DNA of 64,000 nucleotides from NCBI GenBank assembly GCA_018873245.2, contig JAEMBT020000007.1:8749129-8813128 (forward strand), read 5' to 3'. This DNA is from Archegozetes longisetosus. Taxonomy: Eukaryota; Arthropoda; Arachnida; Sarcoptiformes; Trhypochthoniidae. The notes under the pieces are model-generated. The model saw only the letters and a program-made list of their open reading frames with translations, searched no databases and was not told where the DNA came from. Made by a program: the position numbers and the translations under genes. Shown one piece after another: positions 13,605 through 24,665 of the stretch (its first letter is position 1; each line of letters opens with the position of its first letter).

Positions 13605-14679
13605 TTCTTATGATAATGATTACTATATGAGAATTGATGCAAATATTTGCGTTGCGTTTTATTTAGGATTTTGGATCGAAATACTAATTGATGTTTGATT
13701 AGCTCAAATCAAACGCCTTAATACTTGAATTCAGGGTTACCTTCATTTCTATAATCAAAGCGAAGCAATTCTTTCATAATGTCACTCTTATCTGTTTTCA
13801 ATAATCATTTTATTTATTTTTTGATATAATAATTGATTAAAAATCTTGCTAATTGGGTCTCATTTGTTATTGTATTAAGTCTATAAATATTTATTTTTGT
13901 GGTTTCCATCTAATTGCAAATAAGTTTCATGGTTCAACTTTGTGATATTGAAATGCTTTATGTGAACTTGCACATCAAAAGCTCTTCCAAGTGATCCATT
14001 TCCTTAATTTCATTCTATAATCAAACTAAAGTGAAAACTATTTTAAACAAATTTTCATTGTATTAATTATGTGATGGCAATGAAATCATACTTTTTGTTG
14101 AAAGAATTAAATTCTTTACACAATATACTGATAATTTTGATAAAATGGGAACAAATAAAGAATTTATCATATTTTGAAGTGATTGAAAAGAGATTAGAAT
14201 GGAATAATTTATAAACGTCGCAGACAAAAGTCAGAGAAGTGTGAATCAATTGATTATTTAGACAACTTAGAACTTTAGTACCGCAAAGGATATACAGTTA
14301 TCGCTTTCTTAGATACTTGCGTAGGATTGTTTTGACAAACTTGTTGTAAATTTGAAAGCATTTTCGTCCAATGCAATCATTACTATTGAAAAATATTATA
14401 CAATCATATTCGCATATAAACATCAATCCATTTCAAGTTAAATTTAACTTATCTTTGACGGTTAATTGATATATAATTGGTGTTAAGTACATGAAAATAC
14501 GATTTCTAATAAATATTCGATCAAATGTAAGTCAATCAAATGCATTATACAGTAGATTAGATATGAAGACACTCAGCATTTAGTGTTGAAGTGATACTAG
14601 ACATGTGAAATGAAATAGAGATGATCAACTTATTGAAGTTTTCTAAATATTTCCGTTTCATTCATTATTTAGCTCTACG
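13605..14679. other. Intergenic AT-rich stretch
   Basis: Contains the 3' flank of GCN2 and the 5' flank of the CUB-LDLa gene. No further coding signal was found. Confidence 0.5.
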
Positions 14680-16228
14680 ATGAATTCTCTTAAGTCGTTT
14701 CAATTCAATTTTCTGATTCTAATTTTCATTATACAATCCATTTCAGCTCCATATCCAAAATGTATGTCTCCAACTATTATAAGTTATAATAAGCTTTAAT
14801 AAGCTATAAGTTATAATAATATTTGGCAAATTAATTTCATTTAAATTGTTGTTCATATATCAGATTATGTAAGCGATTATTGCGGACTATTAAAAGGGTC
14901 TGTAATAAGATTAGGAGAAAGTGACAGATCATCAGTGGCTTTGCTTAAGCTCAAGAGAGAGACTTATAAACCAAATCTTGATTGTAATGTTACTATAAAA
15001 GCACCTCCAAATTATGGCGTTATTGCCAACATCAAAAAAGTCAAACTTCGTAGATCCTATCCACAAGAGGATATGCTGCAGGTCTTGAGTGATAATAAGA
15101 ATACAACACATCGCTGGTACGGAAACAACGAAGAAATAAATCCAAAAGTTAATATCATTTCAAATCCAAACAAGGGCGAGATAAATGTGATTTTCAAATC
15201 AGAAGACTTTGTTCTGTCACTTTCCAGTAAAGGATTTAAAATAGTTCTAACTATATATACGCGTAAGGACTAACTGTAGTTATAAAGACTAAAGTCCGGC
15301 TTATGGTTCATGTAGGGTTTAAGTATATGAGAGTCATGTGTTACCACAACATTGTTCTTTCACACCGTGCGCACTACGCACGCCGTTTCTAACCTAACTT
15401 AACTAAATATACCAAATACAGCCAAATTAGGTTAAGTCAAGTTAGGTAAGGGAAATGATTGGTATAGGATAACAATGTTTTGGTAACTACATCACTCTCT
15501 TGCGCTCAAACCCAACTATAGCCGTTTTAAGTTTATTAATCATTATATTTAAAGCCTCCAACTTCACTTAATTCATGATTTAGCGACTAATTCTAATGGT
15601 AAATGTGGCCTTAACTCGTCGTTAAGTTTCAATTGTGCAAACAGATTGTGTATCAGTACTATTTTAGGTCCGTATTTGATTTACTCAAATCTAAATGCAG
15701 TGAAAAATAGAGTTTCTGAAACTTAATCTTATATCTTACAGAATGTGATGGTATTAACAACTGCGCAAACTATTATGATGAACAGAACTGTGGTCAGTTT
15801 TCAACTTAAACACATTTGATATCTTTGTTGTTTTAAAGTTGCTTAATATTCATAATTTCTATCAATCAATTGTATGATAAGGTGCCACCTCGGAGTCAAT
15901 CATTGGAGTTTACGTATTTATGGCAACTTTGATGGTTATGGTTATACTTATATTTGTATTCATGTGCAGAACTAAAAAAGATCGGCATGACATAGCTAAG
16001 AGATTGTCTAAGGTTTATACTAACGGAGGACGAAGACTATCTGCTATGTTTTCATCCGATCGAAGATTCTCAGTCAATCCCGAAGTTATCAATCGATCGC
16101 CTGCTAGTGACGTCAATATCAATAAGTCTTACGCGAGTCTTCCTGTCATTTATCAATCTATTCAAGAGAAACAGTTAGCGGATCAAGACATAATCAATAA
16201 TATCAACATTACATCAACTAACAATTAG
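14680..16228 (+). CDS. Small CUB-LDLa single-pass membrane protein
   Basis: Five exons (14680-14761, 14864-15262, 15584-15667, 15742-15792, 15882-16228) join into 320 codons, with every junction in phase 1. Visible parts: a signal peptide (residues 1-23 or so); a CUB-like domain (about 32-160) with two spaced cysteines and a GFKIVLT-type last strand; one LDL receptor class A repeat (about 168-206) with six cysteines and a CDGxNNC...DEQNC core; a membrane helix (about 211-233); and an 85-residue basic, Ser-rich cytoplasmic tail. Two acidic positions usual for Ca2+ in LDLa repeats are Asn here. The architecture recalls Neto-type CUB/LDLa receptors or co-receptors, but with a single CUB. The ligand is unknown. 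The four introns include a MITE. Confidence 0.85.
15290..15540. mobile_element. MITE-like inverted-repeat element, copy A, inside an intron
   Basis: The 321-base intron 15263-15583 is mostly one fold-back element. The left arm near 15317-15360 (gggtttaagtatatgagag...ttaccacaacattgtt) is matched in reverse complement by the right arm near 15470-15520 (aacaatgttttggtaac...ctctcttgcgctcaaaccc). The centre holds ctaacctaacttaac facing aggttaagtcaagttagg. A related copy lies at 42330-42600. The introns on either side are only about 75-102 bases, so the insertion explains this intron's length. Confidence 0.6.
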
Positions 16229-19200
16229 AAGGATTCTAGTCAACCATTTGAGCCACTAATTAACAAATCAAAATATGATCAAATTAGAAAGTATGAATGT
16301 CTTTCATGAAACTTATGTTGTATAATAAAATAAGTGTATAGTTTCTCATTTTCTAAGTGTCGAGTCTATGATAGCTTCAGAACTTAAATCTTTATTAAAA
16401 TACTTACCTGATATAAAAAGAAAAGTCTTGATAGAAAAAAAGTTCTAAAAGTCAAATATAAACTCATAAATTGATGCTTTCAAAAGGACACAAACATTAC
16501 ATAAAAGTATGAATATATAGATTCCGAATAACTCACTATTTCTTTATTAAAAGTCAACCGAATTATACAATAATAGACGAAATAATAAGTTTCAGTGAAG
16601 TTTTTCAAAAAATTTTCTTACTCAAAAGTGTTGTTTCTCCAATTCTGACTTTTAAGACAACTAAAAAGTCTAGAATCTAGTCGTAACTTAAGTATTCTTA
16701 TAGCACGACTTCATATTTTGGTTAAGTTTTCAATTCTATTAATTCTTATGGTTAAACCTTTATTTTGATTGTTAGTTTAGAGGCTTTTAAACTACGGCTA
16801 CGTCTAAACTTACCTAACCATGTATTTTTGATAAGCTCATAATAAATACTCTGAGGAAGCCCAGACTTTCTGCTTATTTTAAAAGTGGTATACTAAAATA
16901 AATGACACTTTTACAAAATAAGTTTTGGACATTTACATTGAAATATATGGCAAAACATCTCTTACAATCGATATCAATACCTTATCAATAGTTTTGGAAG
17001 AATTACTGCGAAAGATAGAAAGAGTTTTCTGGAATTCTTATCAAATTAATGAATAAAATGCAATTAAGAGATTGTGATTTGTACAGTATAGCTCGAAAAA
17101 GAGCTAAATTATTGCATAAGTTCATTTTCAGTTGTTTTATGCCAACAATGACTGCAAAACAGTTCGCAAAAGTCTATCATCCATATGAAGATAAGAACCT
17201 AAAGTCATATGATTATTTAGACATTAGTCTATTACTCAAAATACTGGATCAACTTAACCTCTTAATGTTTATAATAATATTTGACTGAACTTTTTGATGC
17301 GACTTCAATTAACTTTATTATGAGGTGAAAACATGATTGATCACTTATATCTGTAAAATCAATTTTTATAAGAAACTATACTTTCACAGATATGATTGTT
17401 TCTTATTATCTCTTTTACTAAGAGATCAATTTAAAGCCTTTTGAACTTTGCTGTTGCCAATGGTTCGAAGTACTCGTATATTTGTCCGAACTACATTTCT
17501 CGATTCGAGAGTCACTAAAATTCTTTTAACCCTAATTCTCGTTCTTTACGTATTTCTAGTCAGTGTAACTTTCAATCGTAAAATCATAACTACTACTGTT
17601 GCAGTATTTGTTCGATTGTATTGATTTGTTGGCTTTAGTATGGATTGCTTGAGGTATTGTTGTAGTGGAGCTGCGCGATTTCGTTTTATATTATTTGTGG
17701 AGTATGTCGTCAATGGCTAACTTATAAGCTTCTCTTGCTTAATTATAGGATTGGATTTTTCGGTAGCGGAAAGCACTAAATTTGGTAGGTGATCGGTAAC
17801 AAAAAAGTGCTAAATTCAGTCAATATTTGGTAAATTATTTATTGAGTTTCTTATAACTTAAAATACACTTATTCAATAAGTAATGATTAGATACCATTAA
17901 AAAATGAAGTAAACTGAATAATTAAATTTTTCAATATTTTTTGGAACGATAATTGAATTTCCTCTAACTTGAGTTTCACATAGATTACATAAATAATTTT
18001 CTCATCTGTAGTAAAACCCGCAAATTGTTCGACCAAGTAGTTCAGTTTCTTTGAAAGCGGTATTCTTTCGATGTTTTTTGGCATTTTAATTGCATATAAT
18101 TTAACTAAGGACTAGTTTTCACTTAAATCATAAATAAGAAAGCAGTAAACAAAACTCTAGAGGGAACTTTCAATAGTTAAAGTTTGTTATTTGGCGAAAT
18201 TTTCGGTGATTTGGTGACATAATTCAAGTTTCGGTAACTCGGTAATAAACAATTAGATTCGGTAAAATTTGGTAAAATAGGAATGATGGTATAATGCTCA
18301 TTAGCTATTGTTTTATACATTTACAATGTTTCAAGAGAATCGAAACAAAGAATAACATTCGGTATTTACCGAAATATCCGATTCCTATTAATTATTTATT
18401 AAGTTTACTCTGGCATTCACAAATATCAACTCCATGTACACAGTCCACTAAAACTTATTGTTTAATAGTTCTAAACTTGAATTATAGTCTATTTTACTTT
18501 ATCTTTAGCAATTATTACGATAAATTAGGAAATCTCATTCAAAAATACAAAACTTTTCAAGTCAACTTAGCGAGAGATCTGAATTGAAGCACCCAAGATA
18601 ACCACTGGGTACGCAACAATTGAGCCGACATTCCGTACTAAAACGCATTGATTGTGTCGGACGCTCGCACAAAATACTTTCTTATAACATAGTCATGACG
18701 GTCTTGAAGGAATGCCAGAGCTGCAGTTATCTACGGACAACCTTTAGATTGCATTCCACCCATTAAGTTTGATAAGACTAGATTAAAAATGAAATCATTG
18801 TTGTTTATCAAATTATGACTTGGTTTTAAAGATAAATCCTTTTAGATAGAATTAAACCTTTGATAAATTATTTTTAAAAATCAAATATGTGGTTCAAATT
18901 GAGGCTTCAAACTTAGATAATAATTCATAATAATGTTTATTACTTTATGGCTACATTTTTTTAACGAACAAGTATTGATTTTCAATAAGTTATTGTTTGT
19001 CACTATTATTCTTGACATAAATTTATAATAAAAATAATACTTTATTTTTGTTAATACATGTTAAAATTGAATTAAAAAGTAGTTTTGTAAATTCAATAAA
19101 TCTATAGTTTGTGATTTAGTAAAGTCAAAAATTGCAAGTTGAGCATCGTTCTCCTTTCCTTGTGACCGCTTCAATGTGAAAATCTAAAGTTTAATAAAAC

Positions 19201-19592
19201 AATAACATTCACTATAGTTTCAGTTAGAACTTTTCTGATAGTTTATTTTAAATAATCACAATTTACTGGAATAATAGTTTGCTTAGTTTAAGTCAATTAA
19301 AAGCTGTCAGTTAGGCTCTAAATAATGTGATTATATTGGAAATTTGGTGAATAAGTTAAATTTTGACTAGATATTGATTGAAAGTTGTTTAGATAAGTTA
19401 TCACAGTCTGAAGCTATGACAACTAATTGAACTAGTTTATTACCTTATGGCAATAAAGGTTATCCGTTATATTAGACAAACTATTATTTCCGAGACAATA
19501 ACTAATAAAATCATATGAGACGTCTAACCTTTAGTTTTAAAATGAACAGGAAATATACTCAATATAAATTAATTAACATCCTTTACAACTGA
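16229..19592. other. Gene-poor stretch with degenerate repeats
   Basis: No confident gene. An isolated 79-codon frame at 17049-17288 has no splice or family support. The TTCGGTAA-rich cluster is listed separately. Confidence 0.5.
17756..18374. repeat. Cluster of degenerate TTCGGTAA / TTTGGTAA motifs
   Basis: About ten copies of variants of ttcggtaa or tttggtaa occur in two groups (17756-17850 and 18190-18285). They end in a near-perfect palindrome ttcggtatttaccgaaa at 18358-18374. Between the groups the sequence is ordinary AT-rich DNA. It looks like a decayed short-period satellite. Confidence 0.4.
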
Positions 19593-19721
19593 TCAACACA
19601 AACATCCGCAACAGAGAACTTCTTTGCAAACGCATTTGACGAGATAACAGACGAGACAAACTCCCAATACTAAGACTCCAACACAAACTCCGACTATAAT
19701 TAGAATGGTTGCCAATTCCAT
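19593..19721 (-). CDS. 42-aa Cys-rich single-pass membrane micropeptide (candidate smORF gene)
   Basis: The minus-strand frame opens at 19721 in the context ACCATGG, a perfect Kozak match, and ends at TGA (19593-19595). The 42 residues have nine cysteines. After MELAT comes a run of I/V/L/G with scattered Cys long enough for one membrane helix (about residues 5-28). A short tail follows with two Lys, one Glu and six Cys, ending CCGCLC. That tail is typical of juxtamembrane sites for S-acylation or of a metal-binding cluster. I recognise no family. The frame is far from other genes and is unusually GC-rich for its surroundings, which argues for coding. A TATA-like tatatta lies near 19912-19920 upstream. 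An upstream exon cannot be excluded. Confidence 0.5.
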   Translation of the reverse strand: MELATILIIVGVCVGVLVLGVCLVCYLVKCVCKEVLCCGCLC

Positions 19722-21105
19722 GGTCTTTCTCTGGTTGTAAAATCAATTACTCAAATGTGTTATGAGGTTCTCATTCAATTGCAGATAAGTGCTATTTCAC
19801 TCTATTATGGTTTAGTATATTTCTACTATAAGTTTGCAATCGGTTTTGTCTCTCATCGTTTGGTTGTTTCGTTGCAAAGGAAACGATAAATAATGCGACG
19901 ATAACGCTTTAATATAGCTTATCATCTACTCTGTTGTCAAACTAGTTATCGCTTTTAGTAGTTCGTATTGCTTTACGTCAAAAACTGGATTTCATTCTAA
20001 AGGCACTGACTTTAGATCACAGAATTAGTTGTGTGTAACGCGATCCATGTTTTCGTTGAAACCCTATCCAATTTACACATATTATTAAATAATTAATCTG
20101 TACCAAAATAAACTTTAATTAGCTTTTCAACTAGTATTAAGTAATTAGATATTTAGCCATATTTTTATTGGCTTTTTAACCAATTCAATAAGGTTTCCAT
20201 AAACTTAATTCATTATTCGGTTGAGTTACTGTGAAAACTTGACAACTCACGACAGCAACAAGTAAAAGGTCGTTGCCATGTCAATCTACTCGTGATGCAC
20301 ATTGATTTTTCGCCAAATTTGATTTCTAATTTGCTTTCATTACTATAGTGAATATTCTATAAGTTGAGCAATATCTGAAGATAGTATGATCTGATAGAAA
20401 GCATACTATCACAACGCATCACTTCTGGTTACTATCAACGATCATTAAGTTTTTCAATGTATATAATAGTTATTGTAATTTATATTCAAACAAAAGAAGG
20501 CTATTCATAGGGTCGACTCTTTGATCTATATTCGCAAATCGAGTTTATTCAAAGTAAAAGTTTGATAAACAAGAAAATTATTTCTTGAAGCTGTAACTTA
20601 CAATTCATAAATTTTATTCTATTTTAAACCTACAAAACAGTTTACGCAACTTTTATAAAAAATTAAAAAAGTTATACAAATTTCAGTGATTTTTATCGGC
20701 TCAAATGTTTTCAAAAAGCTGTTCAGTGAATGGCTGTTGATTAGGATTAAGTTTGGTTTAAGTGATCTCATGCCCAACATTTTTGCATCTGATGCCTTTC
20801 GCTAAGAAACACAGCCAAGACGCACTATCATTGTTGACTAACTTTCTATGCGTTTAAGTATAAGTTATGTCTCATAAGAGATTGTCACGTCTACACGTTA
20901 TGCATCAATGTGGACAACAAGTCAACAAAAACCTATGTCTTTATACTGAAATAATTATGAAAATATCGTAAAACATTAATCAAATATGAAAACAATCAAT
21001 AAATACTTGTCAATCCGTTAATAACATTAGATTTAGATAAAGCGAGTCAACTTTGAAACAATTGAATTGATACATAAATAAGTTATTGAGATATCCAAAT
21101 ATATG
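19722..21105. other. Intergenic stretch
   Basis: Contains the upstream flank of the micropeptide gene and the 3' flank of RABIF. No other coding signal was seen. Confidence 0.5.
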
Positions 21106-21559
21106 TTACTGATGTTTGATTCTGTTGAGAGCGATATAACACTTTTTATCACAGAGATTATGCCAACCAATAGGTCCCAAATCGCATTCGGCACATGCCA
21201 AGTACTTGATTGCGTCGACATTCTTGCTAAATGCCATATTTTCGAACTGAAACATATCGTTAACGCACCAAAACTCACTCAACACCTCCGCGCTCTTCTC
21301 CGAACTTGATCCAGCCATAACTGACGGCAACTCTTTCTGCCAATCAATTGAATCTGAACATATTTAACTCTGATTTATTTATATTGAAACTAATCCAAAC
21401 CTGCATTTCGACGAATAGTGCGATGTTAGGGCGTAATAGAAGGCAATCGCAATAATTACACGACAGTGACTTTGAATTTTTGCCTTCGCTGTCAATTAGC
21501 AACGACCTATCGATATCTTTGACCACATTCGGCTTGGTTTCTTCGCTTGTTTCACTCAT
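21106..21559 (-). CDS. RABIF: RABIF / MSS4, Rab-interacting zinc-binding factor
   Basis: Two exons, 21559-21401 and 21336-21106, separated by a 64-base intron, give 129 residues, close to the mammalian protein. The N-terminus is acidic and polar. A CxxC zinc half-site (CNYCD, about residues 34-38) pairs with a second one near the C-terminus (CAECD, followed by GPIGWH). The central FENM...V..IKYL segment is the conserved core of the family. MSS4 binds nucleotide-free exocytic Rab GTPases, promotes nucleotide release and acts as a holdase chaperone. The start ATG at 21559 gives a conventional short N-terminus. The gene is head-to-head with PSME3IP1. Confidence 0.9.
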
Positions 21560-21997
21560 TTGAATATTTTTTTTTTATAATTATTAAGTTATAGAAATAT
21601 AAATATTACTGTTTCGAACGTCAATCACTTCCAAAAATAGATTTGATTTTTACATAACTACTGTTATCTAAATAACTATCTAAAAGGGGACTAAAGTTTA
21701 CATCTTATAAATTGCATCTTATTCTTCTAAACCACTCTAGACTTTGCAGTACTTTTCGATTTAGTCGTTTATCAGTTAACTTGAGTTATTTCGTGAAATT
21801 TAGTTGATTTTCGAATTTAAAAACTAATATCTTTAGATGGATTTCTCGAAAGGGGTTTTATAAAGTCGACAAATACAATACGTTTTTATGAGTGTGTTTT
21901 TATTTACACATGAATAGACGTGTGAATCCATTCCATCTGATGTTTTATAATTTAATTACTAAATAAATAGACTAAGACTAGATAAATTCAAATCAAA
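21560..21997. promoter_or_regulatory. Shared 5' region of RABIF and PSME3IP1
   Basis: 438 bases separate two divergent start codons, so this segment must hold both 5' UTRs and both promoters. No TATA box stands out at a convincing distance. Assignment as a bidirectional promoter is by position only. Confidence 0.45.
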
Positions 21998-22921
21998 ATG
22001 AGTTATTTAAATGGCGATACTTCTAGTGGTTTGCGTTCGTTCATATCTGAGTCACAGATTGAGGAGAGGCGTAAACGAAGGCAAGAAGAATGGGAAAAGA
22101 CCAGAACAGATGACATGCCTTTAGGTTTGCGTCCATTTACTAATCCATTCATTTTATTTCATTATTTATTTCTCTTCCTGAGATCAGAAGCTCCCGAAGA
22201 AGTTTATGATTCGCGAACGCTTTACGACAGGCTGCAGGAGCAAAAGATTAAAAAACAGGAGGAGTTCGAAGAGTCCAAAAAGTTGAAGCATTTGATCAAA
22301 GGTTTAGACAATGACGAAATCTCATTCCTCGAGATGGTCGACAACACCAAAATACAATTAGAGACTCAAAGATGGAAAGAAGAAGTCTCTGCTATTGATG
22401 AGTATAAGAGAGCTGTCGCTCATCTCAATTCCGAAGAACAAGAAAAACGATTACAAGAGTTTAAAAATGATATTTTGCTTAATAAAAATAAGAAAACTGC
22501 TTCGAGTTCTGGATTTTCTATCGATAGTAATACTAGTAAAAGTGTTAAAAAGAGCTCACAATCAGCTCTTTTAGCAAATGCAGTCAGAAAGAGGACACAA
22601 TCAGAAAGCAGTGAAGATAAGTCTTCGAAAAAGCTTAAGAGTGAGAAGACAGAAACCAACGAAGGCAACGATTCAAATGTCATATCAAGTGAGACATTAA
22701 ATGAGTCGAAAAAATCGTCGACTAGTGCAGAGCCAACCATCAAATGTATTGGAATACTACCAGGTCTCGGACTCTATGCTAGTAGTGATAGCAGTGATTC
22801 TGAAAATTCCTCTAATAGTGAGTATGAAAAAGAAGACTTGAGTAACTTTAGGCTAATTGTTCGCCACAAAAGATCTTGCAATCAAGAAAATAAAAGTGAA
22901 ACTGTACAAACTGCCGAGTAA
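21998..22921 (+). CDS. PSME3IP1: PSME3IP1 (FAM192A/NIP30), PA28gamma-interacting protein
   Basis: The N-terminal NIP30 domain is clear: ISESQIEERRKRRQEEWEK, then EEVYDSRTLYDRLQEQK and a helical ..GLDNDEISFLEMV.. block. The tail is Ser/Lys-rich with acidic Ser clusters near the C-terminus (about residues 240-265), typical of CK2 sites. In mammals such sites drive binding to the nuclear 20S proteasome activator PA28gamma. A 63-base intron (22125-22187, gtttgc...atcag) fits the family. Because it is a multiple of three and has no stop, the genomic frame runs straight through it. Spliced length is 286 residues, against 307 unspliced. The unspliced insert is a hydrophobic run alien to the family. 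An AATAAA lies at 22936. Confidence 0.9.
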   Translation: MSYLNGDTSSGLRSFISESQIEERRKRRQEEWEKTRTDDMPLGLRPFTNPFILFHYLFLFLRSEAPEEVYDSRTLYDRLQEQKIKKQEEFEESKKLKHLIKGLDNDEISFLEMVDNTKIQLETQRWKEEVSAIDEYKRAVAHLNSEEQEKRLQEFKNDILLNKNKKTASSSGFSIDSNTSKSVKKSSQSALLANAVRKRTQSESSEDKSSKKLKSEKTETNEGNDSNVISSETLNESKKSSTSAEPTIKCIGILPGLGLYASSDSSDSENSSNSEYEKEDLSNFRLIVRHKRSCNQENKSETVQTAE

Positions 22922-23291
22922 CTATTCAGTAGTCAAATAAAATCCATTTTATTTCTATTTTCAAACAATATCTACATTTCATTTAATTTTGATTCTTTGA
23001 ACACATCTTGACTAACATTAAGGACGAAATTAACACTGATTTCAGACTATACTGTAATATAGTGGGAAAAAAGTGTAACTGTTCTCGCAATTAGTCAAGT
23101 CTCAGATTTGAATGACCCAAAAGTATACATTTAGATCCTTTTCAAGAAACAGTACATGACCTTAATAATTCAAATAATCAGTGAATTAAATATTTGACAA
23201 TAACATCTTTTACTTAACAATTGAAAGTGTGTTGAGGCATTTGAGTAACTAATAAAAGTAGAATCAGTAAAGTCTAGAATCTATGACTATG

Positions 23292-23814
23292 TTAGTGATG
23301 AGCCTCATGTTTGGATTTGGCTCCTTCTCCTTTTTCCCACATTTCGATGTATTCTTTTTTTCTTTGTTCTCTTTTAGCGAAGTAGAACGGATACCTGGCT
23401 TTCTCCAATGGATGCCAGAGGTCTGCGTGAAAGTCTGGAAAATCATGATATCTCTCGAAACAAACACCTCCGGGAGAATAAGTGAAGTATTTTGGCTGCG
23501 GATGAATCTTCAGAAACAGTTGTCGCTCTCCTTCTTCTAAAAGCATTTTGGCCACTCTCATGTCTTTCACATGTCGGTGTTGCTCAAATTCTGCCCGAAC
23601 TAAGACAGCCTTATATCTGATGTCAGTCCTATAGGAATCATAATAAAAGCCACAACAAAGATCACAATATATCTTATGATAATATGATTGAGTTCCTGTC
23701 ATACCTATCTTGAAGCCATGCCTCTTCATTTCGTAGTGTTCTTTTGTAAAGACTTTGTACTCTTCTTGTGTGGGTTATTAAATCCCGTTTCAGATAATTA
23801 CCAAACTGTGCCAT
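23292..23814 (-). CDS. NDUFB9: NDUFB9, NADH dehydrogenase (complex I) B22 subunit, LYR family
   Basis: Exon 1 is 23814-23705 and exon 2 is 23628-23292. The intron is 76 bases and splits an Arg codon. The 148-residue product starts MAQFGNYLKRDLITHTRRV and continues with SLYKRTLRNEEAW, the LYR-type helix of the family. It ends with the conserved HPQPKYFTYSPGGVCFERY...DWHPLEKARYPFYFAKREQ-like region (here ADLWHP). NDUFB9 is an accessory subunit of the complex I membrane arm in the mitochondrial inner membrane and binds acyl carrier protein through its LYR helix. It lies tail-to-tail with PSME3IP1. Confidence 0.92.
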
Positions 23815-23975
23815 AACTTTATTTAATTATTACGAAATCCTGACTGCAGTTTAGCTAAAACTCCATTAACACTCTCCAAAACACTTGGGACAAAGGGGTC
23901 TTACTATAAATACATACCGTATATCTATATTATTATAAGCGACACAGACGTAAATACAAAATATAAATCTGTTCA

Positions 23976-23999
23976 AACCTAACCTAACCTAACCTAACC
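23976..23999. repeat. Short interstitial telomere-type repeat (AACCT)n
   Basis: Four full AACCT units plus a partial one form 24 uninterrupted bases. This is the complement of the arthropod telomere unit TTAGG. It lies 40 bases before the GAACCY hexamer array. Confidence 0.7.
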
Positions 24000-24037
24000 A
24001 GTAACTAGTGCTGAGCATAGATGAACCTCAGAACCTC

Positions 24038-24168
24038 TCGAACCCGAACCCGAACCCGAACCCGAACCTGAACCTGAACCTGAACCTGAACCTGAACCTG
24101 AACCTGAACCTGAACCTGAACCTGAACCTGAACCTGAACCTGAACCTGAACCTGAACCTGAACCTCAG
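24038..24168. repeat. Hexanucleotide tandem array GAACCC then GAACCT
   Basis: About four GAACCC units are followed by about 17 nearly perfect GAACCT units. The open frame through the array (Asn-Leu/Asn-Pro repeats) is only a product of the repeat. The array continues in degenerate form downstream. Confidence 0.9.
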
Positions 24169-24665
24169 ATTTAGACTCAGGTTCGGGTTCTAATTTTTGA
24201 AAGAGGTTTAAGTTAGAGGTTTAAAGTTTCAGAACCTGAGGTTTGAAGTTCAGGTTCGAGGTTCTAGTCTTGAACCTCTACTTAAACCAATATTTTAAAT
24301 TATAAGAATTAAAATTATAATTGTCATCATATTTATTAATATACTTTTATATTTGTTTGAGAAATGATGCAAATAATAGAATTCTAAATAAGGGTTTTAA
24401 TTATCAAAATAATCCAACCAAGAGTTTAAACACATGCAATATTGTATTGTATTATTATATTCGAGAATATTGTTTACTATTTAAAATACACAAAATAGTC
24501 TACATAAAAGTTGTAGATGTTCGAGGTTCACAGTGTGCAGAACCTTTAGGTTCGGGTTCGAGTTCGAGGTTCCAACATTATAAGAGGTTCGAGGTTTAGA
24601 TTAGTAAAAGAGGTTCGGGTTCAGGTTTGAGGTTCATATACGAACCTCTGGAACCCGAACCTTCT
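24169..24665. repeat. Degenerate hexamer satellite with inverted orientation
   Basis: Diverged RGGTTC and GAACCT units occur at 24175-24285 and again at 24520-24662, mostly on the opposite strand to the main array. A unique AT-rich spacer lies between (about 24290-24515). Opposed arms of the same unit could fold into a hairpin. Confidence 0.65.

Noticed and set aside
17049-17288. 79-codon plus-strand frame with a YDYLDISLLLKIL stretch
   Set aside because: Looks mildly protein-like, but no neighbouring exons and no secure family; left unassigned.
24008-24193. Asn-Leu/Asn-Pro repeat frame
   Set aside because: Product of the GAACCC/GAACCT hexamer array, with no other coding sign.
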